Shown here: one piece after another, positions 17,014 through 24,791 of the stretch
How the letters are laid out: each line of letters starts with the position of its first letter
Position numbering within the stretch: the stretch's first letter is position 1
NCBI GenBank assembly: GCA_039198225.1
Contig: JBCCTQ010000019.1
Span: forward strand, 1 to 64,000
Direction: 5' to 3'
DNA: 64,000 bases
Source: JASJAR01 sp039198225
GTDB lineage: Bacteria > Pseudomonadota > Alphaproteobacteria > Rhodobacterales > Rhodobacteraceae
Notes under the pieces: model-generated
Seen by the model: only the letters and a program-made list of their open reading frames with translations
The model's database searches: none
What the model was told of the DNA's origin: nothing
Made by a program: the position numbers and the translations under genes

Positions 17014-17508
17014 TTAGTTGGTGTGGGCCCCGTGGGAGCCGTGACCGCCATGGTTCATGTGGCCATGATCGGCGCCGCGCTTGAGGTCGATCGGGATCAT
17101 CAGGGTCATGTCGCCGGCCTGTTCGAAGGTCAACGTCACTTCAATGCTCTCGCCATCGTTGAACGGCTGGTTGAGCCCCATGAACATCACATGGGCGCCG
17201 CCGCGGGCGAGTTCCGTCATGCCTCCGGCAGGGATCGCGAAACCGTCTTCAACTTCGATCATCCGCATCACACCGTTGGCGTCTTCAAGATGGGTGTGGA
17301 GTTCGACCCGTTCGGACACGTTCGACGAAGCGGCGACCAGCCGGTCATCGGTGTCGGACATATTCATGATCGTCATAAACGCAGCGCCGGCCTTGGACGT
17401 TGGCGTCGAAGCGCGGGCATAGGCGTCATCGACCATGATCTTCAACTCACCGGCAAATGCGGTTGTGGAGAGGGCGGCGAGGCTCGCCGCAAGAAGGAGC
17501 TTTTTCAC
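17014..17508 (-). CDS. Periplasmic copper chaperone, PCu(A)C family
   Basis: 164 residues with signal peptide (MKKLLLAASLAALSTTAFAG). PCuAC proteins deliver Cu(I) to the CuA or CuB centre of cytochrome oxidase. The copper-binding pattern is seen as HTHLEDANGVMRM and HVMFMGL (His/Met ligands), plus a His/Met-rich tail (HGHMNHGGHGSHGAH). It starts at GTG (17506-17508) with AGGA eight bases upstream. The next gene upstream on the same strand encodes a small cysteine-containing exported protein that often accompanies it. Confidence 0.92.
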   Translation of the reverse strand: MKKLLLAASLAALSTTAFAGELKIMVDDAYARASTPTSKAGAAFMTIMNMSDTDDRLVAASSNVSERVELHTHLEDANGVMRMIEVEDGFAIPAGGMTELARGGAHVMFMGLNQPFNDGESIEVTLTFEQAGDMTLMIPIDLKRGADHGHMNHGGHGSHGAHTN

Positions 17509-17544
17509 AATTAAGATCCTTTGGATTTGGGGAATGTGAGAGGT

Positions 17545-17904
17545 TTAGGCGCGAGGGTTTCTTGGTGGTGCGCGGGGCCAAGCCATAATGCCGTGAAAAG
17601 ATGGCACTTCTTTGGCCATCGAAGAAATACCGTGAAGAGAGGCCTTTGGCGCCCCTTTGGAAATCTCATTTTTGCCAAAATCCGCCCCGTCAGAGGCCGG
17701 AATGCAATCGGGGCAACCGGGCAAAAGTGCGACCGGTTCGCCCCGCCAATCGAGGCTTATCCTCCCGGTCTCGCCAGGTGTGCATATGACGATGACTGAC
17801 GCCACACGAGCCATGCTGCCCTGCGCCCAGCCGATCACCGGTTGGACCAGAAGAAGCAGGGCTAAAAGGCCCGAAACCATGCCCGTTCGGCGCGTCATAG
17901 CCAT
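17545..17904 (-). CDS. Small membrane/exported protein, DUF2946-like
   Basis: 119 residues. A hydrophobic N-terminal segment (MVSGLLALLLLVQPVIGWAQG) is either a signal peptide or an anchor, followed by VICTPGE and LLPGCPDCIPA with three cysteines, possibly metal-binding. This pattern resembles DUF2946-type proteins found near copper genes. The position just upstream of the PCuAC gene supports a copper link. The C-terminal third looks poorly conserved. Confidence 0.6.
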   Translation of the reverse strand: MAMTRRTGMVSGLLALLLLVQPVIGWAQGSMARVASVIVICTPGETGRISLDWRGEPVALLPGCPDCIPASDGADFGKNEISKGAPKASLHGISSMAKEVPSFHGIMAWPRAPPRNPRA

Positions 17905-17977
17905 AATAATAGGCCCGAGACCGGTTAAGGTCCCGTGATAAGTGATAGCAATTGGTCCGGTGGCAGGGCGCCGCGCG

Positions 17978-18265
17978 TCAGGCGCTGGCCTGGGCCTTGG
18001 CGATGTCTTTTTTGATCTTCAGCGCTTTTGGCGAGAGATCGCCATCCTTCGCCTTGGCCAAGAACCCGTCGAGACCGCCTCGGTGATCGACCGTGCGGAG
18101 GGCAGAGGCCGCCACCCGAAGCCGGAATGTCCGGCCCAGCGTTTCCGACATCAGGGCCGTTTCCGTAAGGTTAGGCAAAAACCGACGCTTGGTTTTGTTA
18201 TTGGCGTGGCTGACATTGTTGCCAACCATCGGGCCTTTTCCGGTCAATTCGCAGCGCCGTGACAT
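17978..18265 (-). CDS. rpmB: 50S ribosomal protein L28
   Basis: 95 residues. The start MSRRCELTGKGPMVGNNVSH and NKTKRRFLPNL are classical L28 blocks, with the family's alphaproteobacterial length. A structural protein of the large ribosomal subunit. The C-terminal helix is Lys/Ala-rich (ALKIKKDIAKAQASA). Single gene, no operon partner visible. Confidence 0.97.
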   Translation of the reverse strand: MSRRCELTGKGPMVGNNVSHANNKTKRRFLPNLTETALMSETLGRTFRLRVAASALRTVDHRGGLDGFLAKAKDGDLSPKALKIKKDIAKAQASA

Positions 18266-18466
18266 CGTATCACCTTCGGTTTCGGGTTTCCGGCGCTCGA
18301 TGCGCCAAAGGCATAGGACATGGCCAGAGCCGTGGCTCCCATGCGCCGCGTGTCTCTATGGATCCAAACCCCACCCGTCAAGCCCGAATTCCTCGCCGCG
18401 GACCCTGTTCGCCGCCCCAGGCCTGATGTATGCGAGCCGGGCGAGATGACGGCGGGAGCAGGCTCC

Positions 18467-18718
18467 GTGAGCATTATGGAAGAGATCGCAGACGGGCTGG
18501 CCAGAAAGGCGCTCGAAGTGTCGCTCCGCGAAGACGATGAAAAGATCGTAAAGCTCATGGCCGATGCGATCGCGAATTCCTCGCCGACTTTGGAAGAAGC
18601 GTTTCTGACGGCCGTGCGGTTTCGGCGCGGGGAGTACCGAGCGATGTTGGTACTCGATGCCCATATGGCCAAGCTCGATGCGGGCGAGAGTGAGCCGGCG
18701 GAGGAAGCTGAGGAATAG
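18467..18718 (+). CDS. Small acidic helical protein, unknown
   Basis: 83 residues from GTG at 18467, chosen because GGAG lies eight bases upstream; the same frame is open back to 18320, but that part is Pro/Arg-rich and not protein-like. The sequence EEIADGLARKALEVSLREDD, then PTLEEAFLTAVRFRRGE, and an acidic tail (ESEPAEEAEE) suggest a small soluble helical protein. No domain is recognised. It converges on meaB. Confidence 0.55.
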   Translation: MSIMEEIADGLARKALEVSLREDDEKIVKLMADAIANSSPTLEEAFLTAVRFRRGEYRAMLVLDAHMAKLDAGESEPAEEAEE

Positions 18719-18766
18719 GGTGGCAACCTGAGGCAAGGTGCGGAATTCCAACGACTTGACCTGACT

Positions 18767-19744
18767 TCACTGCGTTTCCTTGAACGCCCCCAACGCCTCG
18801 CGTGCTGCTGCTGAGGGACTTTTTTCGCCCCGGCCCACCGCTTGGGCCAAGGCTTCAAACCCGGATCTGTTTCGGTTCAGCCGCGCCAATAGCCCTTGGC
18901 GAACCTCCTCTTCGAACCAGCCTTGCGCTTGGAGGGCGCGCTGTCGCGCCCAGGCGCCGGAGCTTTTCCGGTGATCGGCCAATTTGAAGAGAGCCGTCTC
19001 CGTTTCCGCGAGCCCCCCGCCCGTAAGTGCCGACACCGTCAGCACTTTCGGCCAGCCTTCCGGATCGTCGGGCCGCTTCCGCATGAGTCCAAGGGCTCCG
19101 GCGTAATCAGCCGCGGTCCGGCGGGCCTCGGCGGCGAGATCTCCGTCGGCTTTATTGACGAGGATAAGATCGGCGATCTCCATAATGCCCCGTTTGACCC
19201 CTTGAAGCTCGTCCCCGCCCGCCGGGGCCAAAAGCAAAACGAAGATATCCGACATGCCCGCCACGAGGGTCTCCGATTGTCCGACGCCCACCGTCTCGAT
19301 CAGGACGAGGTCAAAGCCCGCCGCTTCGCAGAGCAACACCGCTTCCCGGGTCCGGCGGGCAACGCCGCCCAATTCGGTCTGGCTCGGGGACGGGCGGATA
19401 TAGGCCAAGGGGGCCCGGGCGAGGCGCTCCATCCGGGTTTTGTCGCCGAGGATTGAGCCGCCGCTCCGGGTCGAGGAGGGATCCACCGCCAGGACCGCCA
19501 CCCGTTTGCCGGCTTCGGTAAGATGCATCCCGAAGGCTTCGATGAAGGTCGATTTGCCGACCCCGGGCGTGCCGGACAGCCCCAAACGGAGCGCCTGGCG
19601 CTGGGTGGCCAGGGCCATCTCGATCAACGCGTCCGCTGCCTCGCGATGGTCGGATCGACCGCTTTCGACGAGCGTGATGGCCCGGGCCAAGGCCCGCCGG
19701 CCGCCCGAGATCACACCCTCAAAAAGCCCGTCCACATCGCTCAT
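18767..19744 (-). CDS. meaB: Methylmalonyl-CoA mutase-associated GTPase MeaB
   Basis: 325 residues from ATG at 19744 with GAGGGG upstream; a longer open frame upstream is antisense to hrpB and is not used. A G3E GTPase that protects and reloads the B12 cofactor of methylmalonyl-CoA (or ethylmalonyl-CoA) mutase. Seen: P-loop GTPGVGKST, AVDPSSTRSGGSILGDKTRM, ETVGVGQSE, and the NKADGD recognition motif. Methylmalonyl-CoA epimerase is also in this window (35792-36196), consistent with propionate or ethylmalonyl-CoA metabolism. Divergent from hrpB with an 84-base gap. Confidence 0.95.
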   Translation of the reverse strand: MSDVDGLFEGVISGGRRALARAITLVESGRSDHREAADALIEMALATQRQALRLGLSGTPGVGKSTFIEAFGMHLTEAGKRVAVLAVDPSSTRSGGSILGDKTRMERLARAPLAYIRPSPSQTELGGVARRTREAVLLCEAAGFDLVLIETVGVGQSETLVAGMSDIFVLLLAPAGGDELQGVKRGIMEIADLILVNKADGDLAAEARRTAADYAGALGLMRKRPDDPEGWPKVLTVSALTGGGLAETETALFKLADHRKSSGAWARQRALQAQGWFEEEVRQGLLARLNRNRSGFEALAQAVGRGEKSPSAAAREALGAFKETQ

Positions 19745-19828
19745 CCGCCCCTCTTGGAACCCTACCCCGGCCTTGTCCACCCCCGCCGGGCGCTGGACCG
19801 TCGAGCCCCTGGGCGCTAGGCCCCGCCC

Positions 19829-22240
19829 ATGGAAGCTCTGCCCATCGACGAGGTTCTTGGCGACCTCACCCGCGCACTGGCTGAAGCCGGTATGGCCATA
19901 CTTGCCGCGCCGCCCGGTGCCGGGAAATCGACGCGGGTGCCCCTGGCACTCCTTGAGGCTGGGCTGACCGACGGCAAGATCTTTATGCTCGAACCCCGAC
20001 GCCTCGCTGCCCGGGCCACCGCCGAGAGGATGGCGGCTACGCTTGGTGAAAAGGTTGGTCAGCAAGTGGGTTATAGGATCCGAGGCGAAGCGAAGGTCGG
20101 GCGCGAAACGCGGATCGAAGTCCTTACCGAGGGGATCCTGACCCGGATGATCCAATCGGATCCGGAACTCGCCGGAATCGGCGCCGTGATCTTTGACGAG
20201 ATCCACGAACGATCGCTCAATGCCGATCTGGGGCTCGCCCTGACCCTCGATCTCCGGGCGGCCCTCCGTCCCGATCTTTTGGTCCTGGCCATGTCGGCCA
20301 CGCTCGACACGGCACTTTTTTCCAAAGCGATGGACGGGGCGGCGGTGGTGGTCTCGGAGGGGCGGAGCTTTCGCGTGGAAACCCGGTGGCGCCAAAGGCC
20401 CCTGCCCCGTGGCGCACGGCTGGAAGGGGCGGTGGTCGACACGCTGCGCGCGGCATTGCGCGACACCGAAGGCGGGGTTTTGGTGTTTCTCCCCGGCGAA
20501 GGCGAGATCCGACGGGTGGCTGCGGCTTTGGCCTCTGATTTGCCCGACGGAGTCCGGCTCCGTCCGCTTTACGGGGCAATGCCCTTTGCCGAGCAGCGGG
20601 CAGCGATCCGACCGGAGATTGAAGGTCGGAAGGTGGTCCTTGCCACAGCGATTGCGGAAACCTCGCTCACGATTGAAGATATCCGCGTCGTCATCGACGG
20701 GGGCCGCGCGCGGCGGGCGCGGTTTGATCCCGGCTCGGGCATGACGCGGCTCGTGACCGAAAAGGTGAGCCGGGCAGAGGCCGATCAGCGGGCAGGCCGG
20801 GCCGGACGGGTGGCGCCAGGTATTGCCTACCGTCTTTGGACCAAAGGGGAAGAAGGCGCCCTCGCCCCCTATCCTCCGGCGGACATCGAGACAGCGGATC
20901 TTGCCGGTTTTGCTTTGGACCTTGCGGTTTGGGGTGCCCGGTCACCGGAGGATGTGACGCTCCTAACCCCTCCGCCCCGACGTGCCTTCGACGAAGCACG
21001 GGCCCTCCTTGCCGATCTCGGGGCGCTCGATGCCAAAGGGGCTGTGACCGACCACGGCAAAAGGATTGCCGGGCGCCCCACCCATCCCAGACTGGCCCAT
21101 ATGCTTGAAGTGACTGGTAGGGCTGCTGCGCCTCTGGCGGCCCTTTTGGGAGACCGAGACCCCTTGCGGGACCGGGGCGTGGACCTCACCCTGCGGCTTC
21201 GGGCTTTGGACGCCGCCAATGAGCCCGGTCTCAAACGCATTTCTGCGGAAGCCAAGCGGCTGTCGCGGCGCCTTGATGCAGGGGCTGAGCTCTCGACCGG
21301 TGCGATGCTGGCGTTGGCCTACCCTGATCGGATCGGTCGCCGACGGCCAGGCGATGTGCCCCGCTACCTTCTGTCTAGCGGCAGCGGCGCGATGCTTGAT
21401 CCCGGCGACGACCTAGCGAATGCGAAGTTTCTCGTTGTGGCCGACACCGACGGAGCGAGACCCGAAGCGCGGATCCGACTAGCGGCCGAGATTGGCGAAG
21501 CCGAACTCCGGGCGCTTTTTGCCGACCGGATCCGGGAAGAAACCATCTGCGCTTGGTCCGACAGGCAAGGAAAGGTCGTCGCCCAGCGGCGGGCCATGCT
21601 CGGTGAGATCGCGCTCGCAGAAGCACCGTGGCCCGACCCGCCCGAAGAAGAAGTGTCGCGGGCCATGCTCGACGGAATCCTCGGCCGCGGCTTGGCGTTC
21701 CGCGGCAGAGCGGCCGCTCTCTTGACCCGGGCACAGATTGCCAAGGAAGCGGGCGCCGAGTTTCCGGCCGTTGACCACGAAACGCTGGTAGCTGAAGCCA
21801 AAACCTGGCTTTTGCCCCATCTGGTCGGCATCCGAAGCCTCGCCCAGTGGGACCAGTTCGACCCGTCCGAGGCGCTCAAACTCAGGATCGGCTGGGCCGG
21901 TCTCCAAGAGATCGACCGAATTGCCCCGCCCCGGTGGACCACGCCCCTCGGGCGCCAAGTTGAGGTGGATTATACCGGCGATGTGCCGGGGATCGCGGTG
22001 CGCCTCCAGGAGCTCTTTGGGCTGGCAAAGCACCCGGTAGTGGGCGGCCGACCCTTGCGTCTGACGCTCCTTTCTCCCGCCGGGCGACCGGTACAAGTGA
22101 CCCAAGACCTCGAAGGCTTCTGGGCCAATTCTTACGGCGATGTGCGCAAGGACATGCGCGGGCGGTATCCCAAACACCCTTGGCCCGAAGACCCGCGCGC
22201 CGCCCAACCGACCCTTCGCACAAAGGCCAAGGGCGGTTGA
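19829..22240 (+). CDS. hrpB: ATP-dependent RNA helicase HrpB
   Basis: 803 residues, the normal HrpB length. DEAH/RHA-type helicase: Walker A APPGAGKST near residue 27, DEIHERS as the DEAH-like box, SAT motif (LAMSATL), and motif VI QRAGRAGR. The HrpB C-terminal domain follows, ending in the signature YPKHPWPEDPRAAQPT. Role in bacteria is poorly defined. Ends 101 bases before the ArsR gene. Confidence 0.96.
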   Translation: MEALPIDEVLGDLTRALAEAGMAILAAPPGAGKSTRVPLALLEAGLTDGKIFMLEPRRLAARATAERMAATLGEKVGQQVGYRIRGEAKVGRETRIEVLTEGILTRMIQSDPELAGIGAVIFDEIHERSLNADLGLALTLDLRAALRPDLLVLAMSATLDTALFSKAMDGAAVVVSEGRSFRVETRWRQRPLPRGARLEGAVVDTLRAALRDTEGGVLVFLPGEGEIRRVAAALASDLPDGVRLRPLYGAMPFAEQRAAIRPEIEGRKVVLATAIAETSLTIEDIRVVIDGGRARRARFDPGSGMTRLVTEKVSRAEADQRAGRAGRVAPGIAYRLWTKGEEGALAPYPPADIETADLAGFALDLAVWGARSPEDVTLLTPPPRRAFDEARALLADLGALDAKGAVTDHGKRIAGRPTHPRLAHMLEVTGRAAAPLAALLGDRDPLRDRGVDLTLRLRALDAANEPGLKRISAEAKRLSRRLDAGAELSTGAMLALAYPDRIGRRRPGDVPRYLLSSGSGAMLDPGDDLANAKFLVVADTDGARPEARIRLAAEIGEAELRALFADRIREETICAWSDRQGKVVAQRRAMLGEIALAEAPWPDPPEEEVSRAMLDGILGRGLAFRGRAAALLTRAQIAKEAGAEFPAVDHETLVAEAKTWLLPHLVGIRSLAQWDQFDPSEALKLRIGWAGLQEIDRIAPPRWTTPLGRQVEVDYTGDVPGIAVRLQELFGLAKHPVVGGRPLRLTLLSPAGRPVQVTQDLEGFWANSYGDVRKDMRGRYPKHPWPEDPRAAQPTLRTKAKGG

Positions 22241-22309
22241 ACGACATCGCCCAATGGTCCGACCGAAAAACATTGGCTTAGGACGAGAGCGAGGGGCAGT
22301 TCTTCTTTG

Positions 22310-22339
22310 ACAACAATTGAACAACCGTTTAAGTGTTGT
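22310..22339. promoter_or_regulatory. Operator of the ArsR-metallothionein operon
   Basis: Imperfect inverted repeat of 13-base arms (ACAACAATTGAAC and GTTTAAGTGTTGT, 11 of 13 positions symmetrical) around a 4-base centre, the form bound by SmtB/ArsR repressors. It ends two bases before the ArsR ATG, and a TTGACA at 22307-22312 overlaps its left arm, so binding would block transcription. The very short leader suggests a leaderless or nearly leaderless mRNA. Confidence 0.72.
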
Positions 22340-22341
22340 AA

Positions 22342-22659
22342 ATGACGTCGCTCAACCTCGATCAAACAACTGAATTGGCGGAGACGTTCGGCCTGCTCTC
22401 GGACCCGACCCGTTTGTCGATTGTGATCGCCTGCATGGATCAAGAAAGATCCGCGGGCATTATCGCCGACGCGCTCGGCTCCTCCGCCTCGCTCACGAGC
22501 CACCACCTCAGATTGCTGCGCTCGGCCCGGATCCTCAAATCCGATCGGCGCGGCAAACAAGTGTTTTACACGATGGCGGATGACTGCGTGGAGAGCGTCC
22601 TCAAAATCATGATCGATCATCTTTTTACGCACAGCCATGACGGCATCGAAGACAGCTAA
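22342..22659 (+). CDS. ArsR/SmtB-family metal-responsive repressor
   Basis: 105 residues. Winged helix-turn-helix: LLSDPTRLSIVIACMDQE, then ASLTSHHLRLLRSARILKSD and the wing RRGKQVFYTMAD. The C-terminal helix ends in DHLFTHSHDGIEDS, where D/H residues could form the alpha-5 Zn site typical of SmtB/CzrA; no alpha-3 cysteine pair is seen. It is followed after 13 bases by a metallothionein gene and preceded by an operator palindrome, so it most likely senses Zn, Cd or a similar metal and controls this operon. Confidence 0.9.
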   Translation: MTSLNLDQTTELAETFGLLSDPTRLSIVIACMDQERSAGIIADALGSSASLTSHHLRLLRSARILKSDRRGKQVFYTMADDCVESVLKIMIDHLFTHSHDGIEDS

Positions 22660-22672
22660 CAGGAGACACTCC

Positions 22673-22840
22673 ATGCCAACGGTCACTCAACAAAAATGCG
22701 CCTGCGACACCTGCCTCTGCATCGTGGAGATCAGCGAAGCGATCAAAAAGGACGACCGCAATTATTGCAGTTCAGCCTGCGCGGAAGGCCATCCGGACGG
22801 GTCGGGATGCGGCCATACCGGCTGCGCTTGCAACTCTTGA
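22673..22840 (+). CDS. Bacterial metallothionein (SmtA/BmtA family)
   Basis: 55 residues from ATG 22673 with AGGAGA upstream. Nine cysteines, including CACDTCLC, YCSSACAEGH and GCGHTGCAC, and two central histidines fit the SmtA four-metal zinc cluster. Binds Zn/Cd in the cytosol. Co-transcribed with the ArsR repressor 13 bases upstream, and followed by a strong hairpin. Too small for many automated gene callers, but motif density makes it convincing. Confidence 0.93.
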   Translation: MPTVTQQKCACDTCLCIVEISEAIKKDDRNYCSSACAEGHPDGSGCGHTGCACNS

Positions 22841-22857
22841 GCTAAAAACAGCGCGAC

Positions 22858-22883
22858 GCCCGCGGCACGGGTTCGCCGCGGGC
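22858..22883 (+). terminator. Terminator-like hairpin after the metallothionein gene
   Basis: Perfect 9-base stem GCCCGCGGC / GCCGCGGGC with an 8-base loop, 17 bases past the metallothionein stop. The U-tract is poor, but stem strength and position suit a terminator. Confidence 0.65.
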
Positions 22884-22973
22884 GATCATCGTCTTTCGAC
22901 GCTGCCTGGTCAGGCACTCCAACCCTTACGGATCCTCTTTGCGCCCGTCTGGCAGGTCCGTTCCGATGGACCC

Positions 22974-23014
22974 AAGGCCAAGGACCCATTAACACCGAAA
23001 GCCAAAGATCCATT
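22974..23014 (+). repeat. Short imperfect direct repeat
   Basis: Two 17-base copies (22974-22990 and 22998-23014) match at 14 of 17 positions with a 24-base period, in the leader of the carboxymuconolactone decarboxylase-family gene. Function unknown; may be chance slippage. Confidence 0.5.
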
Positions 23015-23071
23015 GGGGGCATGCCATGTGCCCGCCCTCGAATTGCCTGCCAGAGCAGAGGGAAAGCCAAC

Positions 23072-23659
23072 ATGCCACATGTAACACCATTGGACCGGAG
23101 CGCACTCCCCCAATTCGAAGAGAAATTTGCGCGCTACGATCGTATTAGGGGCTTTCTGCCGAATTCAATTCTTACAATGGGCCGCCGGCCCAATATCGCG
23201 GCGGCTTTCATGGAATTGAACCAGGCTGTCCTTTATGAAGGCACCGTCCCGGAAGCGCTGAAAATGATGGTGGCTTTAATGACATCGATGGCGACGGGCT
23301 GTCGATACTGCCAGGGCCACATGGCGAACCTAAGCCACGTCTATGATGTTCCCGACAACAAGATTGCCGCTATTTGGGAATGCGAAACCTCCGATCTCTT
23401 TACTGAGGCTGAAAAGGCGGCGCTGGTACTTGCGCGCGAAGCGGCCGGCGTTCCAAACATGGTTTCGGCCGAGCATTTCGACGCCCTCAAACCGCATTTT
23501 GACGACGCAGAAATCGTGGAGATCGTGGCGTCAATTGCTCTCTTTGGCTATCTCAACCGCTGGAACGATACGATGTCGACTGACATGGAAACACATCCTG
23601 GAAGCGTCGCGAAAAAAGTGATGCCGACCTGGGACGGGGGCAAACACGGCAATGGATAG
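23072..23659 (+). CDS. Carboxymuconolactone decarboxylase/AhpD-family protein
   Basis: 195 residues from ATG 23072 with an AGAGGGA site; a longer reading from 23021 is less likely. The AhpD-like redox motif CRYCQGHM (CxxC with following His) sits in a helical fold with FLPNSILTMGRRP and ALVLAREAAGVP. Family members are peroxidase-linked thiol proteins or decarboxylases; the intact CxxC suggests a thiol redox role. No peroxiredoxin lies nearby. Confidence 0.87.
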   Translation: MPHVTPLDRSALPQFEEKFARYDRIRGFLPNSILTMGRRPNIAAAFMELNQAVLYEGTVPEALKMMVALMTSMATGCRYCQGHMANLSHVYDVPDNKIAAIWECETSDLFTEAEKAALVLAREAAGVPNMVSAEHFDALKPHFDDAEIVEIVASIALFGYLNRWNDTMSTDMETHPGSVAKKVMPTWDGGKHGNG

Positions 23660-23771
23660 GCGTGGGAGCTTTTTTGGCTGAGGCGGCTCTGGTTACTGTT
23701 CTGGGCCACGGAAAAAATTGAAAGAGCGCCAGCAAAACCGGCGCCCCAATCGCTAATTCAGATGATGCGAC

Positions 23772-24422
23772 TTAGCTTTTCTTGCGCCGGGTCACGGCTC
23801 CCGCCCCGAGCAGACCGGTCAAAAGAAGAAACGCAGAGGCTGGCAGCGGAATAGGCGTCATCGCGGTTCCGGCCCGCAGGTTGTCCACGATCTCGGCTTG
23901 GTCAGTGTCGCTGAGCAAGTTCACCCGCCCAATGGCCTCATCGCTCGTCACACCCAGGAACGTTCCACTGGAAGACTGGTCACCCACAGCGATGCTGGTG
24001 CTGGCCAACAGGTTATCGAATATGTCATAGACCTCGACCGCCATGTTGGAAGCGGAAAGGAGTGAAAACAGATCCACGCCGAACGCTGTCGAATTGGCCG
24101 GTAGGAGAACGTCTAGACTGGAAGAGAATTGGTTCGCACCGGCCATAGCCGAAGGAAGTCCGAATAAGCCCGCTCCAACCTCGACAATTTCGCCAAAATC
24201 GACGCCCAAAGTAAAATCACCATACGTTTCGACGGTACCCAATGTCTGTTGCGTGCCGCCTGGCGGGAAGCTTTCGTCTTCAAAGTCTTCCGTACTGGTG
24301 ATCGTATTCGCAGCTTCGAAGGCGACTTCGTCCAAAGAAAACAAAGTCACCGCCTCTGCAAACCCGGATGACAGCATTAGCGCACCTGCCGCAGCAGCAG
24401 GACATAGAAATTTGATAAGCAT
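23772..24422 (-). CDS. VPLPA-CTERM sorted exported protein
   Basis: 216 residues. N-terminal signal peptide (AAAAGALMLSSGFAEA) and C-terminal sorting tripartite tail: IPLPAS, a hydrophobic helix (AFLLLTGLLGAGAV) and basic end TRRKKS. This is the VPLPA-CTERM form of exosortase-type signals, which are cleaved and anchored at the envelope. The exosortase is not in the window. The central region is a beta-rich domain (FGVDLFSLLSASNMAVEVYD), like other PEP-CTERM extracellular proteins. A good sigma-70-like promoter lies just upstream. Confidence 0.82.
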   Translation of the reverse strand: MLIKFLCPAAAAGALMLSSGFAEAVTLFSLDEVAFEAANTITSTEDFEDESFPPGGTQQTLGTVETYGDFTLGVDFGEIVEVGAGLFGLPSAMAGANQFSSSLDVLLPANSTAFGVDLFSLLSASNMAVEVYDIFDNLLASTSIAVGDQSSSGTFLGVTSDEAIGRVNLLSDTDQAEIVDNLRAGTAMTPIPLPASAFLLLTGLLGAGAVTRRKKS

Positions 24423-24791
24423 TTTTACCCCTAAATACCCAACGGCTTAATTATATAAAAGAGCACCCATTGCCGCAAAAAAATCGGCAGCTTTAGCTCA
24501 CGTTCGTCGATGTTTCGGTATTAAAAGCGGTAGTATTTGAATATTGTTTCCATCTTCGTTCGATTCCGGTCTATATTCTCTTTCATTTCACAGCACCAAA
24601 CAGCCTTTATTCGCTTTATAGGAAATCCAATTAATCTTACGATTTTCAGCGGTACTTAGAAAATTCAGCGCAAGGGCGGCACGAAAAACGCTGAATTGAA
24701 TCGATCTCTTTGGCACTCGAAATGAATTCGAAAGCGCCCGGCTCAGAAACTTCATACTCCCAATTCCAACCTGGCGGAATTGCAACCAGTG
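24423..24791. other. AT-rich spacer between gnd and the VPLPA-CTERM gene
   Basis: Apart from the promoter at 24450-24478, no gene or repeat is supported. Composition is clearly more AT-rich than the surrounding DNA around 24440-24680. Confidence 0.5.
24450..24478 (-). promoter_or_regulatory. Sigma-70-like promoter for the VPLPA-CTERM gene
   Basis: On the minus strand, TTGCGG (24473-24478) is followed after 17 bases by a perfect TATAAT (24450-24455), about 28 bases upstream of the start codon. An AGGGG ribosome site precedes the ATG. Confidence 0.55.

Noticed and set aside
19745..20395. Upstream extension of the meaB reading frame
   Set aside because: It lies antisense inside hrpB; the conserved MeaB start MSDVDGLFEG with a GAGGGG site is at 19744.
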